Below, piece after piece: positions 1-7,002 of a stretch of 18,385 nucleotides of DNA. The position numbers and the translations under genes are program-made. The first letter of the stretch is position 1; each line of letters opens with the position of its first letter. Source of the stretch: CALBTQ01 sp036725605 (GTDB taxonomy: Bacteria; Lernaellota; Lernaellaia; Lernaellales; Lernaellaceae). The stretch is from assembly GCA_036725605.1 (NCBI GenBank), contig DAIMDW010000055.1, positions 1 to 18,385 on the forward strand. Reading direction: 5' to 3'. Under the pieces are notes generated by a model. That model was not told the origin of the DNA, did not search any database, and was given only the letters and a program-made list of their open reading frames with translations.

Positions 1-1098
1 GCCGCCCAGATTGTAGACCTGGATGCGCTCCACCCCGGCGGCTTTGGACGCGGCGACCTCGGCGGCCAGGCGCGCCGGATCGTCCATCTCGCCGGAAATG
101 CCCAGGGCGATCGAAGCGGCGTCGCCGAAATATTCCACCGTCGAGCGCGCATAATCGTAAATGAGGTACGGACCGAAGGGCATGCCCAGCATGTTTTCGA
201 AGGTCGTGGTGTAGGGCATGGTCGAAACCTCGTGCCAGCCGACGGTCGAGACGGGCACCTCCATGACGTCCTGCAGGAAGGTGTCGGCGTCCGCCAGATC
301 GTCCAGGATTTGCGGGTAGGTTACGACCATCGAATAGAAACCGAGCTCGGCCAGATCCTCGACCATCTGTTGGTAGATGGCCGACGCCTGCGCGAATCGC
401 TCGGGCGTGTAGTTGCCCAGCAGAAGCATCGCGGCTTCGAGGTACTTGCCCTCGGCGAACAGGTTGTTGAGCTGCGCGATGAGGCCGTGATCCATTTCCA
501 TGTCCACGACGATCCACTCGATGCCCACGTCTTCCTGAATGAACCAGTCGGCAAAGGCGAGGGCGGACACGGCGAAGTCGGCCGCGTTTTGTTCGCCGGG
601 CCAATAGCCCGAACTGTAGGGCAGCAACACCCAGGCGCGAATTTCCACGCCCTGCGTCTTGGCCTCTTGCAGCAGGTGCAGCAAGCCCGGATCGCCCACC
701 GACACGTCGTCCATGCCCAGGAAGAGGATCAGATCGTCGGCGGCCAGGGACGGCAGTTGCGCCTCCAGCCAGGTCCAGTTGCCGCTGCTTCCTTCCTGGT
801 AATACCCGTAGGCGGGACTCGGGGGGGCGAAGTCGTCGTCGCCCGTATCGTCGTCGGTGGTATCGTCGTCGAGCGTGTCGTCATCCGTCGTATCATCGTC
901 GGCGGTGTCATCATCGATTGTATCATCGTCCGTCGTGTCGTCGTCGATTACGTCATCGTCGTCGTCGGCATCGTCGTCGTCGGCATCGTCATCGGTCGGA
1001 TCGTCATCGGTGAAATCGTTGTTGTCATCGTCATCGTCGCCGCAGGCCGCGACGACCGCCACAAGGGCGAGCAACAAGATAATCAGTCGGCGCTTCAT
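1..1098 (-). CDS. Asp-rich-linker lipoprotein with a C-terminal domain of unknown function (partial)
   Basis: The reading frame runs leftward from an ATG at 1098 through 366 codons and leaves the window without a stop, so the C terminus is missing. The start has a GAGGAG Shine-Dalgarno just upstream. Residues 1-19 form a lipoprotein signal: MKRR, a hydrophobic stretch, then the lipobox V-A-A-C with Cys19 as lipid site. Residues 21-89 are an extreme low-complexity linker, about two thirds Asp in a T-x-DDD rhythm. A globular domain starts near residue 95, with alternating strand-like segments such as GVEIRAWVLLPY and GIEWIVVDMEMDHG. These look like a TIM-barrel hydrolase with acidic residues at a strand end, but I do not recognise the family. 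It is probably anchored to the outer membrane and displays the domain on an acidic, possibly cation-binding stalk. The export signal is well supported; the enzymatic guess is weak. Confidence 0.85.
   Translation of the reverse strand, partial: MKRRLIILLLALVAVVAACGDDDDDNNDFTDDDPTDDDADDDDADDDDDVIDDDTTDDDTIDDDTADDDTTDDDTLDDDTTDDDTGDDDFAPPSPAYGYYQEGSSGNWTWLEAQLPSLAADDLILFLGMDDVSVGDPGLLHLLQEAKTQGVEIRAWVLLPYSSGYWPGEQNAADFAVSALAFADWFIQEDVGIEWIVVDMEMDHGLIAQLNNLFAEGKYLEAAMLLLGNYTPERFAQASAIYQQMVEDLAELGFYSMVVTYPQILDDLADADTFLQDVMEVPVSTVGWHEVSTMPYTTTFENMLGMPFGPYLIYDYARSTVEYFGDAASIALGISGEMDDPARLAAEVAASKAAGVERIQVYNLGG
832..1038 (-). repeat. Aspartate-rich coding repeat (DDDT-type linker)
   Basis: This stretch encodes residues 21-89 of the lipoprotein. 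It consists of short blocks of three to five Asp separated by T-T, T-I, T-A, T-L or T-G pairs, giving a roughly five-residue period. On the plus strand it reads as a GTC/ATC-rich microsatellite-like tract. GAC and GAT are mixed rather than identical, so the repeat is maintained at protein level more than at DNA level. Confidence 0.85.
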
Positions 1099-1180
1099 GA
1101 CTCTCCTCAAACTTGCGTTGCATCTTTATTGTTCTGGATATCAATTTTGCGAACAAGTTACAAATGAACGCAGATCCTCC

Positions 1181-1210
1181 TTGCGAAAAGCCCTCAAGTT
1201 TCCTTACTAT
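1181..1210 (+). promoter_or_regulatory. Candidate sigma70-type promoter for the 1280-6910 operon
   Basis: TTGCGA at 1181-1186 and TACTAT at 1205-1210 are separated by 18 bp. Each hexamer matches the consensus at four of six positions. Initiation would fall near 1217, about 60 bp before the first start codon. No other promoter-like pair is seen in the gaps up to 6910, consistent with one transcript for the six genes. Confidence 0.45.
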
Positions 1211-1223
1211 GGCAGACGTTAAG

Positions 1224-1235
1224 TGCGGCGCCGCA
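1224..1235. promoter_or_regulatory. Perfect 12-bp palindrome, possible operator
   Basis: TGCGGCGCCGCA is a perfect inverted repeat lying a few bases downstream of the predicted transcription start of the promoter at 1181-1210. That is a usual place for a repressor site. The site is very GC-rich and GC palindromes arise by chance in such genomes, so this is suggestive only. Confidence 0.3.
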
Positions 1236-1279
1236 TTTCACAGTGTTTGTGTGTGAACGTACGAGGAATTTGGCGGTCC

Positions 1280-1933
1280 ATGGCCGAGAACAGAACATCT
1301 TTATCCCTTTGGTGGCTGGTTGTGCTGGAAGTGCTGGCGCTGGCCGTCACCTCGCTGGCGTACATGCTGGGGGGCTTCGAACGCCTCGGCTTCTGGTGGG
1401 CTCTGGCCGTGTCGGTAACGGCGGCGGGCGCCGTGTTTATCGTCCTTTCGTTGATTTCCCATGCCCGGACAGGGGGCAAGCGCAAGCCGCTGATCGACCG
1501 GAACGTCGAGCCCGTCTCCGCCGACGAGCGGCATGACGAATACCTGCGCGTCGGCCGGCAACTGCTGGCCGAGGAACGGTTCGTTGAAGCGACCGCGATG
1601 TTCGAAAAAATTCTGGACGAGAACAGCTCGCATTGGCAGGCGTACAACTACCTCGGCTTGACCTACTCGAAACGGGGACTGTACGAGGAAGCCAAGGCGG
1701 TTTATGAAAAAGCGATTTCCCTCGAATACGATTACGCGAGCGCGCATTTCAACCTGGCCATCGCCCACGAAAAACTCGGCGAGGCCGAAGCGGCGCTCGA
1801 ACGGTGGCGACGATACATCGATGTGGGACAAGCCGTCGGTGAACGGCCCGACTTGCTGGAGCACGCGCAACACCGGATCAAATATTACGAAGCGCACCTA
1901 CGGGACCAGGCGCAGGATGAGGTGTACGAGTGA
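1280..1933 (+). CDS. Membrane-anchored TPR protein
   Basis: The 217-residue protein has two hydrophobic helices (about residues 11-31 and 37-59), a basic segment HARTGGKRK, and a cytoplasmic domain of about three tetratricopeptide repeats (roughly 87-117, 119-152 and 153-186). The second, starting WQAYNYLGLTYSKRG, is the clearest, with the small-large spacing typical of TPRs. I chose ATG 1280 because it has GAGGA at 1263-1267 and places the membrane helix near the N terminus. The frame is open upstream to 1223, but that segment would carry an implausible Arg/Cys-rich extension over the palindrome. It probably scaffolds other proteins at the membrane; the partner is unknown. Its stop overlaps the GTG start of the sirtuin gene, so the two are probably translationally coupled. 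Confidence 0.85.
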   Translation: MAENRTSLSLWWLVVLEVLALAVTSLAYMLGGFERLGFWWALAVSVTAAGAVFIVLSLISHARTGGKRKPLIDRNVEPVSADERHDEYLRVGRQLLAEERFVEATAMFEKILDENSSHWQAYNYLGLTYSKRGLYEEAKAVYEKAISLEYDYASAHFNLAIAHEKLGEAEAALERWRRYIDVGQAVGERPDLLEHAQHRIKYYEAHLRDQAQDEVYE

Positions 1934-2691
1934 GTGATCTGCAGGAAGTGGCCCGCATTCTCGCGGACGCACGTTGGATCGTGGCTTTGACCGGCGCGGG
2001 CATCAGCGTCGATTCGGGCATCCCCGATTTTCGCAGCCCCGGCGGCTTGTGGGATCGCTTCGACCCGATGGAATACGCCACCATCGACGCGTTCCTGGAA
2101 AATCCGGATAAAGTTTGGACGATGCTCAAGGAAATGAATGCCCTGATTTCCAACGCCAACCCCAATCCGGGTCACACGGCGCTGGCCGAACTGGAACAAA
2201 TGGGATTGCTCAAGGCGATCATCACCCAGAACATCGACAACCTGCACCAGGAAGCCGGCTCGCGCGAGGTGATCGAATTTCACGGCAACGGCAATCAACT
2301 TGTCTGCCTGAGTTGCGGTTCGCGTTACAGCGCGCAGGAGGTGGCCGAGCGGCTGGAGCGCGGGGCCGACTGGCCGCCGGAATGCCCCAACGACATGCAG
2401 GTGCTCAAGCCCAACGTCATCTTTTTCGGCGAGGCGATTCCGCTGGAGGCGTCGCACCAGGCGCGGTTGCAGGCCGCGCGCTGCGACGCGATGCTCGTGG
2501 TCGGCACCAGCGCGATGGTTTTTCCGGCCAGCAGCATTCCGCAGTTGGCGCGGCAAAGCGGCGCGGTCGTGGTGGAGATCAACAAGACGTCGACCCAACT
2601 GACGCGCACGGTGGCGCAATACACGCTGCAGGGATCCTCCAGCGACATCCTGCCGGCGTTGGTCGAGGAGATTCGGCGGATAACCGCGTAA
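1930..2691 (+). CDS. NAD-dependent protein deacylase, Sir2 family
   Basis: This 253-residue sirtuin removes acyl groups from lysines using NAD+. Visible signatures are GAGIS (22-26), DFRSPGGLW (33-41), TQNIDNLH (99-106), catalytic His118 in FHGN, FFGE (165-168) and GTS (192-194). The zinc site is unusual: Cys126 and Cys129 form the first pair, but the second pair is Cys152-Pro-Asn-Asp155, so Asp stands where the fourth Cys is expected. The DFRSPGGLW-x-RFDPxxYA segment lacks the Tyr/Arg desuccinylase pattern of CobB-type class III enzymes, so deacetylation is the better guess. The GTG start at 1930 overlaps the upstream stop by 4 bp. The family assignment is secure; the substrate is unknown. 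Confidence 0.95.
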   Translation: MSDLQEVARILADARWIVALTGAGISVDSGIPDFRSPGGLWDRFDPMEYATIDAFLENPDKVWTMLKEMNALISNANPNPGHTALAELEQMGLLKAIITQNIDNLHQEAGSREVIEFHGNGNQLVCLSCGSRYSAQEVAERLERGADWPPECPNDMQVLKPNVIFFGEAIPLEASHQARLQAARCDAMLVVGTSAMVFPASSIPQLARQSGAVVVEINKTSTQLTRTVAQYTLQGSSSDILPALVEEIRRITA

Positions 2692-2712
2692 AAATTCGGG
2701 GGAGGGGACGCC

Positions 2713-3264
2713 ATGGACCTTTACGATGCCGTGATGAAACGGCGCAGCATCCGTAAGTATAAAAGCGACGACGTGCCGCCCGACGTGCTCGAGCGCGTGC
2801 TCGACGCCGCGCGGTGGGCGCCCAGTTGGGCCAACGTGCAGGCCACGCGGTGGATCGTCGTGCGCGACGCGGAGATCAAGGCGAAGCTGGCCGAGGCGCT
2901 GACGCCGGGCAATCCGTCGACCAAGGCGATGACCGACGCGCCGATCGTCCTGGCGCTGTGCCACGAAAAACGGCTGTCGGGTTATTACAAGGATAATCAG
3001 GTGACGACCATCACGGACTTCGGCCTGTTCGACGCGGGGCTGGCCGCGGCCAACCTGACGCTTGCCGCGCAGGCCGAGGGGCTGGGCACGGTGCACGTGG
3101 CGGCGATGAACCTCGAGTTGGCCGCCGACATTCTCGCGGTGCCGGAGGATGTGCAGTTGGTCGAGTTGATTCCGCTGGGGTATCCGGCGAAAGAGGGTTT
3201 CCCAACCAACCGCCGTGAGTCGGATCAATTAATCTCTTACGATCAATACGGAAAAAAATCATGA
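2713..3264 (+). CDS. Nitroreductase-family FMN oxidoreductase
   Basis: The 183-residue protein matches the FMN-dependent nitroreductase fold. The N-terminal RRSIRKY motif (10-16) binds the FMN phosphate, AARWAPSW at about 32-39 corresponds to the usual APS-x-N-x-QPW region, and the glycine-rich AEGLGTVHVA (121-130) is the second conserved block. These are homodimeric, NAD(P)H-using flavoproteins, and primary sequence does not predict the physiological substrate. Ala-Asn-Val replaces the commoner Gly-x-N loop, a modest deviation. A strong GGGGGAGGGG Shine-Dalgarno precedes the ATG, 21 bp after the sirtuin gene. The stop overlaps the pgi start (ATGA). Confidence 0.9.
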   Translation: MDLYDAVMKRRSIRKYKSDDVPPDVLERVLDAARWAPSWANVQATRWIVVRDAEIKAKLAEALTPGNPSTKAMTDAPIVLALCHEKRLSGYYKDNQVTTITDFGLFDAGLAAANLTLAAQAEGLGTVHVAAMNLELAADILAVPEDVQLVELIPLGYPAKEGFPTNRRESDQLISYDQYGKKS

Positions 3265-4640
3265 ATTTGAAATTCGATTACACGCATGCCTTTTTCAAAG
3301 GGCAGCCGACGAAAAAGAATCTGACCGAGCTGACCGGCGAACTGCAGCGCGTGCAAAACAGCATGCGGATGATGCGCGAGATCGACGAGCTGGGCTTTGC
3401 CGATCTGCCGGGCAACGAGGCGATGGCGCGCGAGGTCGCCAAGCTGGCCAAGCGGTACAAGGATTTCGACGACGTGGTCGTCCTGGGCATCGGCGGCAGC
3501 GCGTTGGGCTTCATCGCGCTCAAGGATGCGTTGCTGCATCCGTTCCACAACCTGCTGACCGAAGGCCGTGTCGCGCCGCGTTTCCACGTGCTGGACAACA
3601 TCGATCCGGAGCTGGTCGGCGGCGTGCTCAACCTGATCGACCCGGCCAAAACGCTGGTCTGCGTGATCACCAAAAGCGGCTCGACCGCCGAGACCGTCGG
3701 GCAGTTTTTGATTTTCCACGACTACTTCGTCGCCAAATTGGGCGGCAAAGCGGAAGCGAACAAACGCTTCGTGTTCATCACCGATCCGGATAAGGGCCCG
3801 TTGCGCGCGTTGGCCAATGAAGAGGGCATCGCCACGCTGCCGGTGCCGGCGAATGTCGGCGGACGCTTCTCGGTGTTCTGCCCGGTCGGCCTGTTCCCCG
3901 CCGCGCTGGCCGGCATCAAAATCAACGCTCTGCTCAAGGGCGCGGGGGAGGCGTTGACGACCGGCCTGGACGCTCCCGTCTTGAAAAGCCCGAGCCTGGT
4001 CGGCGCGGCGCTGCACTACCTCCACTATCAACAGGGGCGGCGCATCGCGGTGATGATGCCCTACGCCAACAGCCTGTTTCGCACCGCCGACTGGTTCCGC
4101 CAACTGTGGGCGGAAAGCCTGGGCAAGGCCAACGACGTCGCCGGCAAGCCGGTGCACATCGGCCCCACGCCGCTGGCCGCGCTGGGCGCGACCGATCAGC
4201 ACAGCCAGGTGCAGTTGTTCGCCGAAGGTCCCGACGACAAGCTCTACACCTTCCTGCGGGTCGAGAAGATGCGGCGCGATCTGCCGTATCCGAAAAGCCC
4301 CTGGAAGCAGGATGCGTTCACCTATTTCAAGGGCCGCTCGATGCGCAAGCTGCTGGACGCCGAGGCCGAAGCGACGCGTTACGCGCTGACCGAGGCGGGG
4401 CGGCCGTGCGTCACGGTGTTTATGCCGCGCCTCAACGAGGAGACGATCGGCCGACTGCTGATGCACCTGGAATTGCAGACCGCCGCTGCCGGGCTGCTGT
4501 TCAATATCAACGCTTTCGACCAGCCGGGCGTCGAGGCCGGCAAGCGCTACGCCTTCGGGCTGATGGGCCGCCCCGGTTACGAGAAGGAAGCGGCGCGGGT
4601 CAACAAGGCGACCGCCAAACCGTTCGTGCTCGAAGGCTGA
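3261..4640 (+). CDS. pgi: Glucose-6-phosphate isomerase
   Basis: The 459-residue protein interconverts glucose 6-phosphate and fructose 6-phosphate in the cytoplasm, for glycolysis and gluconeogenesis. It has the complete set of phosphoglucose isomerase motifs: GIGGSALG (76-83), the sugar-phosphate loop TKSGSTAET (137-145), the family signature NVGGRFS (198-204), ESLGK with catalytic Glu285, ATDQHS with His314, and QPGVEAGK ending in Lys428. The length fits the shorter bacterial type rather than the roughly 550-residue E. coli type. It is the third overlap-coupled junction in the operon and is separated by 3 bp from the phosphoesterase gene. Nothing suggests loss of function. Confidence 0.96.
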   Translation: MNLKFDYTHAFFKGQPTKKNLTELTGELQRVQNSMRMMREIDELGFADLPGNEAMAREVAKLAKRYKDFDDVVVLGIGGSALGFIALKDALLHPFHNLLTEGRVAPRFHVLDNIDPELVGGVLNLIDPAKTLVCVITKSGSTAETVGQFLIFHDYFVAKLGGKAEANKRFVFITDPDKGPLRALANEEGIATLPVPANVGGRFSVFCPVGLFPAALAGIKINALLKGAGEALTTGLDAPVLKSPSLVGAALHYLHYQQGRRIAVMMPYANSLFRTADWFRQLWAESLGKANDVAGKPVHIGPTPLAALGATDQHSQVQLFAEGPDDKLYTFLRVEKMRRDLPYPKSPWKQDAFTYFKGRSMRKLLDAEAEATRYALTEAGRPCVTVFMPRLNEETIGRLLMHLELQTAAAGLLFNINAFDQPGVEAGKRYAFGLMGRPGYEKEAARVNKATAKPFVLEG

Positions 4641-4643
4641 GCG

Positions 4644-5471
4644 ATGCGCCTGTTTATCGTGTCCGATCTGCACGGCGCCTATGAGCCGCTGGCCGATTTT
4701 CTCGCGCCCGACGATATCCTGATCAGCCTGGGCGATCACATCAACATTCTCGATTACAAAGACCTGTCGGGCATCCTCGCCGGTTTCGTGCCCAAGGACG
4801 TGATCGCCGCGACGCTCGAACTGATCCAGGCGGAAAAACTCGACGAAGCCCGCGCGGCCATGGCGCGCGCCGCCGGGTCGATTCCCGACCTGTTCGTCCG
4901 CATTCGCGAGGCGGTGCAGGAAATGTATTTCGACATGTGCCACGCCTTGCCCTGCGAAGTCCATTTTCTGTACGGCAACGTCGATTACCCCGACGCGCTG
5001 CGCGCCAACCTCGCGGCCAACCAGACGCTGCACGAGGCGGAGGTGCTGGAAATTCAGGGGCGGCGCTTCGGGCTGGTCAGCGGCCTGCCGCCGGGGCCGT
5101 ATTCCTTCGGCATGCCCGGCGAACTGGACCGCAAGGTGTACGCGCAGCGGCTGCACGACATCGGCGCGGTCGACGTGCTGTGCGTGCATCTGCCGCCGGC
5201 GATCGAAGAACTGTCCTTCGATGTCAAAGCCGGGCGCGACGAAGGCGGCTGTGAGGATCTGACGTATTACTTCAAACTGCACCGTCCGCGTTACGTGCTC
5301 TTCGGGCACGTGCATCAGCCGCGCACGGCGGAACTGGCCGACTATGAGGTGATCGACGAACCGGTCGAACTGCTCAACGTCGGTTGTTTTCGCGACACGC
5401 GCCGCCTGCTGTGCCTGGATCCGCAAACGCTGGAGCGTTCATGGGTGAGCCTCGATCCCTCCCGGCCATGA
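4644..5471 (+). CDS. Calcineurin-like metallophosphoesterase
   Basis: This 275-residue protein carries the dimetal phosphoesterase motif set in order: D8-x-H10 in SDLHG, Asp31 in LGDH, Asn112 in YGNVD, His182 and GHVH (222-224). These residues bind two divalent metals in YfcE/MJ0936-type phosphodiesterases. A helical insert of about 70 residues (38-105) between the GD and GN motifs is not found in minimal YfcE enzymes and may cap the active site. There is no signal peptide, so it should be cytoplasmic. Being between pgi and the rqcH-like gene does not reveal the substrate. The ATG of the next gene overlaps its stop. Confidence 0.9.
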   Translation: MRLFIVSDLHGAYEPLADFLAPDDILISLGDHINILDYKDLSGILAGFVPKDVIAATLELIQAEKLDEARAAMARAAGSIPDLFVRIREAVQEMYFDMCHALPCEVHFLYGNVDYPDALRANLAANQTLHEAEVLEIQGRRFGLVSGLPPGPYSFGMPGELDRKVYAQRLHDIGAVDVLCVHLPPAIEELSFDVKAGRDEGGCEDLTYYFKLHRPRYVLFGHVHQPRTAELADYEVIDEPVELLNVGCFRDTRRLLCLDPQTLERSWVSLDPSRP

Positions 5472-6910
5472 CGCACGCCGAACTCGCGCGCGTGGTCGCC
5501 ACGCTGGCGGCGAAACTGACCGGCGCGCCGGTGCAGAAGGTGCGCCAGGTGCGCGCCGACGCGGTGACGCTCGAATGCCGCGCGCCGGGCGAAACGATCC
5601 ACCTGTTGTTTTCCGTGCATCCCCGTTTCTTTCGTGTGCTGCCGCAGGCCGACAAACCGGCGGGCGAGGCGGCCACGTCGGCCTTCGCGATGCTGCTGCG
5701 CAAACGGCTGATCGGCGGACGGATCGTCGAGCTGGCTCTCGAACCGCGCGACCGCATCGTGAGTCTGGCGGTCAACCGGCGCGACGAGGACGGCAACGAC
5801 GAGGTGTGGACGCTGCTGGCCGAGTTGTTCGGTCCCAAGAGCAACCTGCTGCTGCTCGCGCCCGACGGGAAGATCGTCGACGCCCTGCAGCCGCGCCGGC
5901 TGGCCTCGCGCGAATTGGCCGTCGGCGAACTGTATCGTCTGCCGGACGATTCCCCGCCGCCCGCCACGGACGATCGCGGTTTGGCGATCGAGGAAATGGC
6001 GCGGCTCCGGAACGAGGCCGAGGCCGCGGACGAACGTAGCGCGACCTTGCGCACAACCAGCGGCGCGGTCAATCGCGAGCGCAAACGGCTGCGCAAGTAC
6101 CTCGTCAAATTGCGTGAGGAGTCGGCCGCCCAGCCCGACGCGGAACGCCTGACCTGGGAGGCGCAAACGATCCTCGCCTATCTGCACCAGGTGCGGCGCG
6201 GCATGGCGAAGGTCGAGCTGCCGGACCTGAACGATCCGCAGCGCACCGTGACCGTCGAGCTCGATCCGGCGCGCTCGCCGCAGGACAACGCCGACCGCAA
6301 GTTCAAGCTGGCCCGGCGCACGCGACGCAAGGTCGAGGCCCTGAGCGAGCGCCTGACGGAAATGCAGACCAAGCACGACGCGCTGGAGGAAATCGCCGCC
6401 GCGTTGGCGCGGGAACCGGCCGACGAGGAACTGGCCGCGCTGGTCGAGCGCGTGCGCAGCCTCGGCGTGAAAATGCCCGCGCCGCAGGCCGCGCCGGTGC
6501 GCAAGAAAAAACAAGAAGAGCAGGGCGGCGTGCGGCCCTTCACCGCGCAGGACGGGGCGAAGATCTACGTCGGGCGCAACGATCGCGAGAACGACGAGCT
6601 GACCTTCCGCCTGGCGCGCGGCAACGATTATTGGCTGCACGTCGAGGGCGCGCCGGGCAGTCACGTGGTGGTGCGTCTGCCGGCCGGCGGCGAACTCACC
6701 AGCGAAACGTTGCTCGACGCCGCCTCGCTGGCGCTGCTGCACAGCTCGCGCAAGTCGGCGGGCGACGGCACGGTGATGTACACGCGGCGCAAACACATCC
6801 GCAAACCCAAGGGCGCGCCGCCGGGCAAGGTGCTGGCCGGATCGACCAAGTCGATTTTCATCCGGCTGGACGACGAGCGGGTCGAGCGCCTGTACCAAAG
6901 CCGCGAATAA
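5468..6910 (+). CDS. rqcH: RqcH/NEMF-type ribosome quality-control protein (NFACT)
   Basis: The protein has an NFACT-N domain, a charged helical middle and an NFACT-R domain. In characterised bacterial RqcH these bind stalled 50S subunits and direct C-terminal alanine tailing of stuck nascent chains. The essential Asp-Arg pair appears as D95-R96 in PRDRIV, very close to the D97/R98 of Bacillus RqcH, and DYWLH lies at 387-391 followed by PGSHVVV. YTRRKHIRKPKGAPPG near the C terminus completes the NFACT-R pattern. I chose ATG 5468, which overlaps the upstream stop and gives the family-like start MTHAELARVVATL. The frame is open to an ATG at 5384, but that lies inside the phosphoesterase gene. 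At 480 residues it is shorter than the usual 550-580, mainly in the central helical region. Confidence 0.92.
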   Translation: MTHAELARVVATLAAKLTGAPVQKVRQVRADAVTLECRAPGETIHLLFSVHPRFFRVLPQADKPAGEAATSAFAMLLRKRLIGGRIVELALEPRDRIVSLAVNRRDEDGNDEVWTLLAELFGPKSNLLLLAPDGKIVDALQPRRLASRELAVGELYRLPDDSPPPATDDRGLAIEEMARLRNEAEAADERSATLRTTSGAVNRERKRLRKYLVKLREESAAQPDAERLTWEAQTILAYLHQVRRGMAKVELPDLNDPQRTVTVELDPARSPQDNADRKFKLARRTRRKVEALSERLTEMQTKHDALEEIAAALAREPADEELAALVERVRSLGVKMPAPQAAPVRKKKQEEQGGVRPFTAQDGAKIYVGRNDRENDELTFRLARGNDYWLHVEGAPGSHVVVRLPAGGELTSETLLDAASLALLHSSRKSAGDGTVMYTRRKHIRKPKGAPPGKVLAGSTKSIFIRLDDERVERLYQSRE

Positions 6911-6922
6911 CGGGGAAAATCA

Positions 6923-6951
6923 TTGACGACGCTCGGGGGGGAGTGTACCAT
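6923..6951 (+). promoter_or_regulatory. Strong candidate promoter for the 13-gene redox operon
   Basis: TTGACG (6923-6928) and TACCAT (6946-6951) are separated by exactly 17 bp in the only sizeable gap between the two plus-strand operons. The -35 hexamer matches the consensus at five positions and the -10 at four. Initiation would fall near 6958, leaving a leader of about 45 bases before the ATG at 7003. Confidence 0.55.
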
Positions 6952-6954
6952 CGC

Positions 6955-6994
6955 GCCGACGGTCGAACCTGGGAGCGGTCGGTCGAATTTTTTT
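6955..6994 (+). terminator. Weak stem-loop followed by a seven-T run (terminator or attenuator)
   Basis: GCCGAC (6955-6960) can pair with GTCGGT (6978-6983), with one wobble pair and a 17-base loop, followed after four bases by seven T (6988-6994). It could end the upstream operon or act as an attenuator in the leader of the promoter at 6923-6951. GGTCGAA also occurs twice as a direct repeat (6961-6967 and 6981-6987), 20 bp apart. The stem is short and the loop long, so confidence is low. Confidence 0.25.
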
Positions 6995-7002
6995 AGCGAA
7001 AA

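Larger units (their letters stand above)
1099..1279. other. Divergent intergenic region
   Basis: This 181-bp gap separates the leftward lipoprotein gene from the rightward operon and is visibly more AT-rich than the flanking genes in its left half. It holds the lipoprotein Shine-Dalgarno, a rightward promoter candidate (1181-1210) and a palindrome (1224-1235). A leftward promoter must also lie here. Candidate hexamers such as TTGTAA followed by TATCCA on the minus strand are poor matches, so I do not annotate one. I see no terminator. Confidence 0.7.

Noticed and set aside
840..1040. GTC/ATC repeat tract as a possible CRISPR or non-coding satellite
   Set aside because: There are no equal-length spacers and the units vary by synonymous codons. 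It encodes an Asp linker in frame.
232..1167. A plus-strand frame with long Val/Ile/Gly-rich stretches that looked like a membrane protein
   Set aside because: It is the complement of the Asp-rich lipoprotein linker. The minus frame has a proper Shine-Dalgarno, signal peptide and lipobox.
3243..5426. A 727-codon open frame on the minus strand opposite pgi and the phosphoesterase gene
   Set aside because: Its product is rich in Arg, His, Gln and Val with no domain, as expected from the antisense frame of GC-rich genes. The plus-strand genes there carry complete catalytic motifs.
5384..5467. Earlier ATG start for the RqcH-like protein adding 28 residues
   Set aside because: The extra residues are coded inside the phosphoesterase gene and do not resemble the NFACT N terminus. 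The ATG at 5468 gives a 4-bp overlap and the usual first helix.
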